DNA of 17,435 bases from contig JALLAP010000181.1 of NCBI GenBank assembly GCA_036939355.1, positions 1 to 17,435 on the forward strand. Direction: 5' to 3'. A model generated the notes under the pieces. It did no database searches. It saw nothing but the letters and a program-made list of their open reading frames with translations, and was not told the DNA's origin. Shown here one piece after another: positions 16,984-17,435 of the stretch. Made by a program: the position numbers and the translations under genes. Numbering within the stretch: the first letter of the stretch is position 1; each line of letters starts with the position of its first letter. This stretch comes from Thalassiosira profunda. Its lineage: Eukaryota; Bacillariophyta; Thalassiosirophyceae; Thalassiosirales; Thalassiosiraceae.

Positions 16984-17435
16984 TCAGAGCCCCAGCTGCT
17001 GCAACAGCCCGTCCAGCATCCCCGGATTCTTCGCCCCCCGTATCCTCGGCATCTTCACCACTCGTGGTTCCACCTCGGGCGCCGGGTCGCTCGTCACCTT
17101 CCCAATCAAGAACGGGAACAGCGCGCTCAATAATATGTCCCACCCGGGCACGGCGAACCGGTCCTCCTGAAAGACGATCAGCCCTGTGTCCGGATCGACG
17201 GTGAAATCCGTGTAGCAAATGTACGGCTTGATGGGCAGCCCCTTGGGCCCGATGTTCACCCGCCCCGACAGCCGCCAGGTCACCGTGATCGTGTCGGGCA
17301 CCGTCGCATTGACCACCGACGATATAATCTCGGCCCGGGAGGCATCCTGGTCGAAGATTTTCGTGACGCCCCGGGCGTACTCCTCGATGCCCGTCAATTT
17401 CACGTCGGGATCCTGAAATCGAAATTCGTCGGAGA
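16984..17435 (-). CDS. DUF2358/NTF2-like protein, C-terminal part (5' end off window)
   Basis: The frame is open from the window edge (first full codon 17433) to TGA 16986-16984. It begins SDEFRFQDPDVKLTGIEEY, where FxDP followed by L.G...Y is the start pattern of DUF2358-type NTF2-like folds common in plants, algae and cyanobacteria. Further on are TVTWRLSGRVN, IKPYICYTDFTVDPDTGLI and the aromatic/acidic strand FQEDRFAVPGWDILL. The C-terminus is a proline/basic tail ending LLQQLGL. No catalytic role is established for the family; many members are predicted plastid proteins. A TTTCAG at ~17410 could be an intron acceptor, in which case the first few residues given here would be intron, but the frame reads sensibly through it. 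Confidence 0.65.
   Translation of the reverse strand, partial: SDEFRFQDPDVKLTGIEEYARGVTKIFDQDASRAEIISSVVNATVPDTITVTWRLSGRVNIGPKGLPIKPYICYTDFTVDPDTGLIVFQEDRFAVPGWDILLSALFPFLIGKVTSDPAPEVEPRVVKMPRIRGAKNPGMLDGLLQQLGL

Noticed and set aside
1..17435. tRNA, rRNA, CRISPR, transposon or phage features
   Set aside because: I looked through the intergenic stretches on both strands and saw no cloverleaf with a B box, no spaced direct-repeat array, no transposase or integrase motifs and no long terminal or inverted repeats.

Overview
This window looks like nuclear DNA from a gene-dense unicellular eukaryote. Genes on both strands are interrupted by very short spliceosomal introns: I placed fifteen, all 64-81 nt, all with GTGAG or GTAAG donors and AG acceptors, and all phase-consistent. 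The C-terminal gene of the DUF2358 type and the plant/algal-type SDR suggest a photosynthetic protist, possibly a stramenopile or haptophyte alga. That placement is inference; no marker in the window fixes the lineage. I see no mobile element, tRNA, rRNA, CRISPR or operon structure.

Layout, left to right. (1) 1-426, +: the 3' end of a Golgi-type GDT1/TMEM165 cation transporter (2 exons seen, 5' end off the window). (2) 647-7777, -: one 11-exon gene for a predicted 2,132-residue protein. It has an RG-rich N-terminus, two copies of an unrecognised ~72-residue module, charged coiled-coil stretches, an ankyrin segment and a complete UvrD/TRANK1-like superfamily 1 helicase. This is the most unusual item here. 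(3) 7778-8436: a shared divergent promoter region containing a nested ACGT palindrome. (4) 8437-11518, +: a TM9SF (nonaspanin/EMP70) gene. Its frame is broken by two compensating single-base shifts around the conserved WASRWD motif, and again at the end. There a third shift would fuse it to a downstream multi-membrane-span ORF (10634-11518). (5) 11564-14145, - and 14375-15751, +: two divergently transcribed paralogous sulfotransferase-family membrane proteins. They share a 229-bp promoter with four GCGGATY heptamers. One has two introns, the other none. (6) 15882-16640, -: an atypical NAD(P)-binding SDR. (7) 16984-17435, -: the 3' part of a DUF2358/NTF2-like gene that runs off the right edge.

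Shared themes are limited. The GDT1, TM9SF and sulfotransferase genes are all expected to act in the Golgi/endomembrane system (Mn/Ca supply, membrane-protein sorting, sulfation of glycans or other acceptors). Each has its own promoter, and physical clustering alone does not show that they work together.
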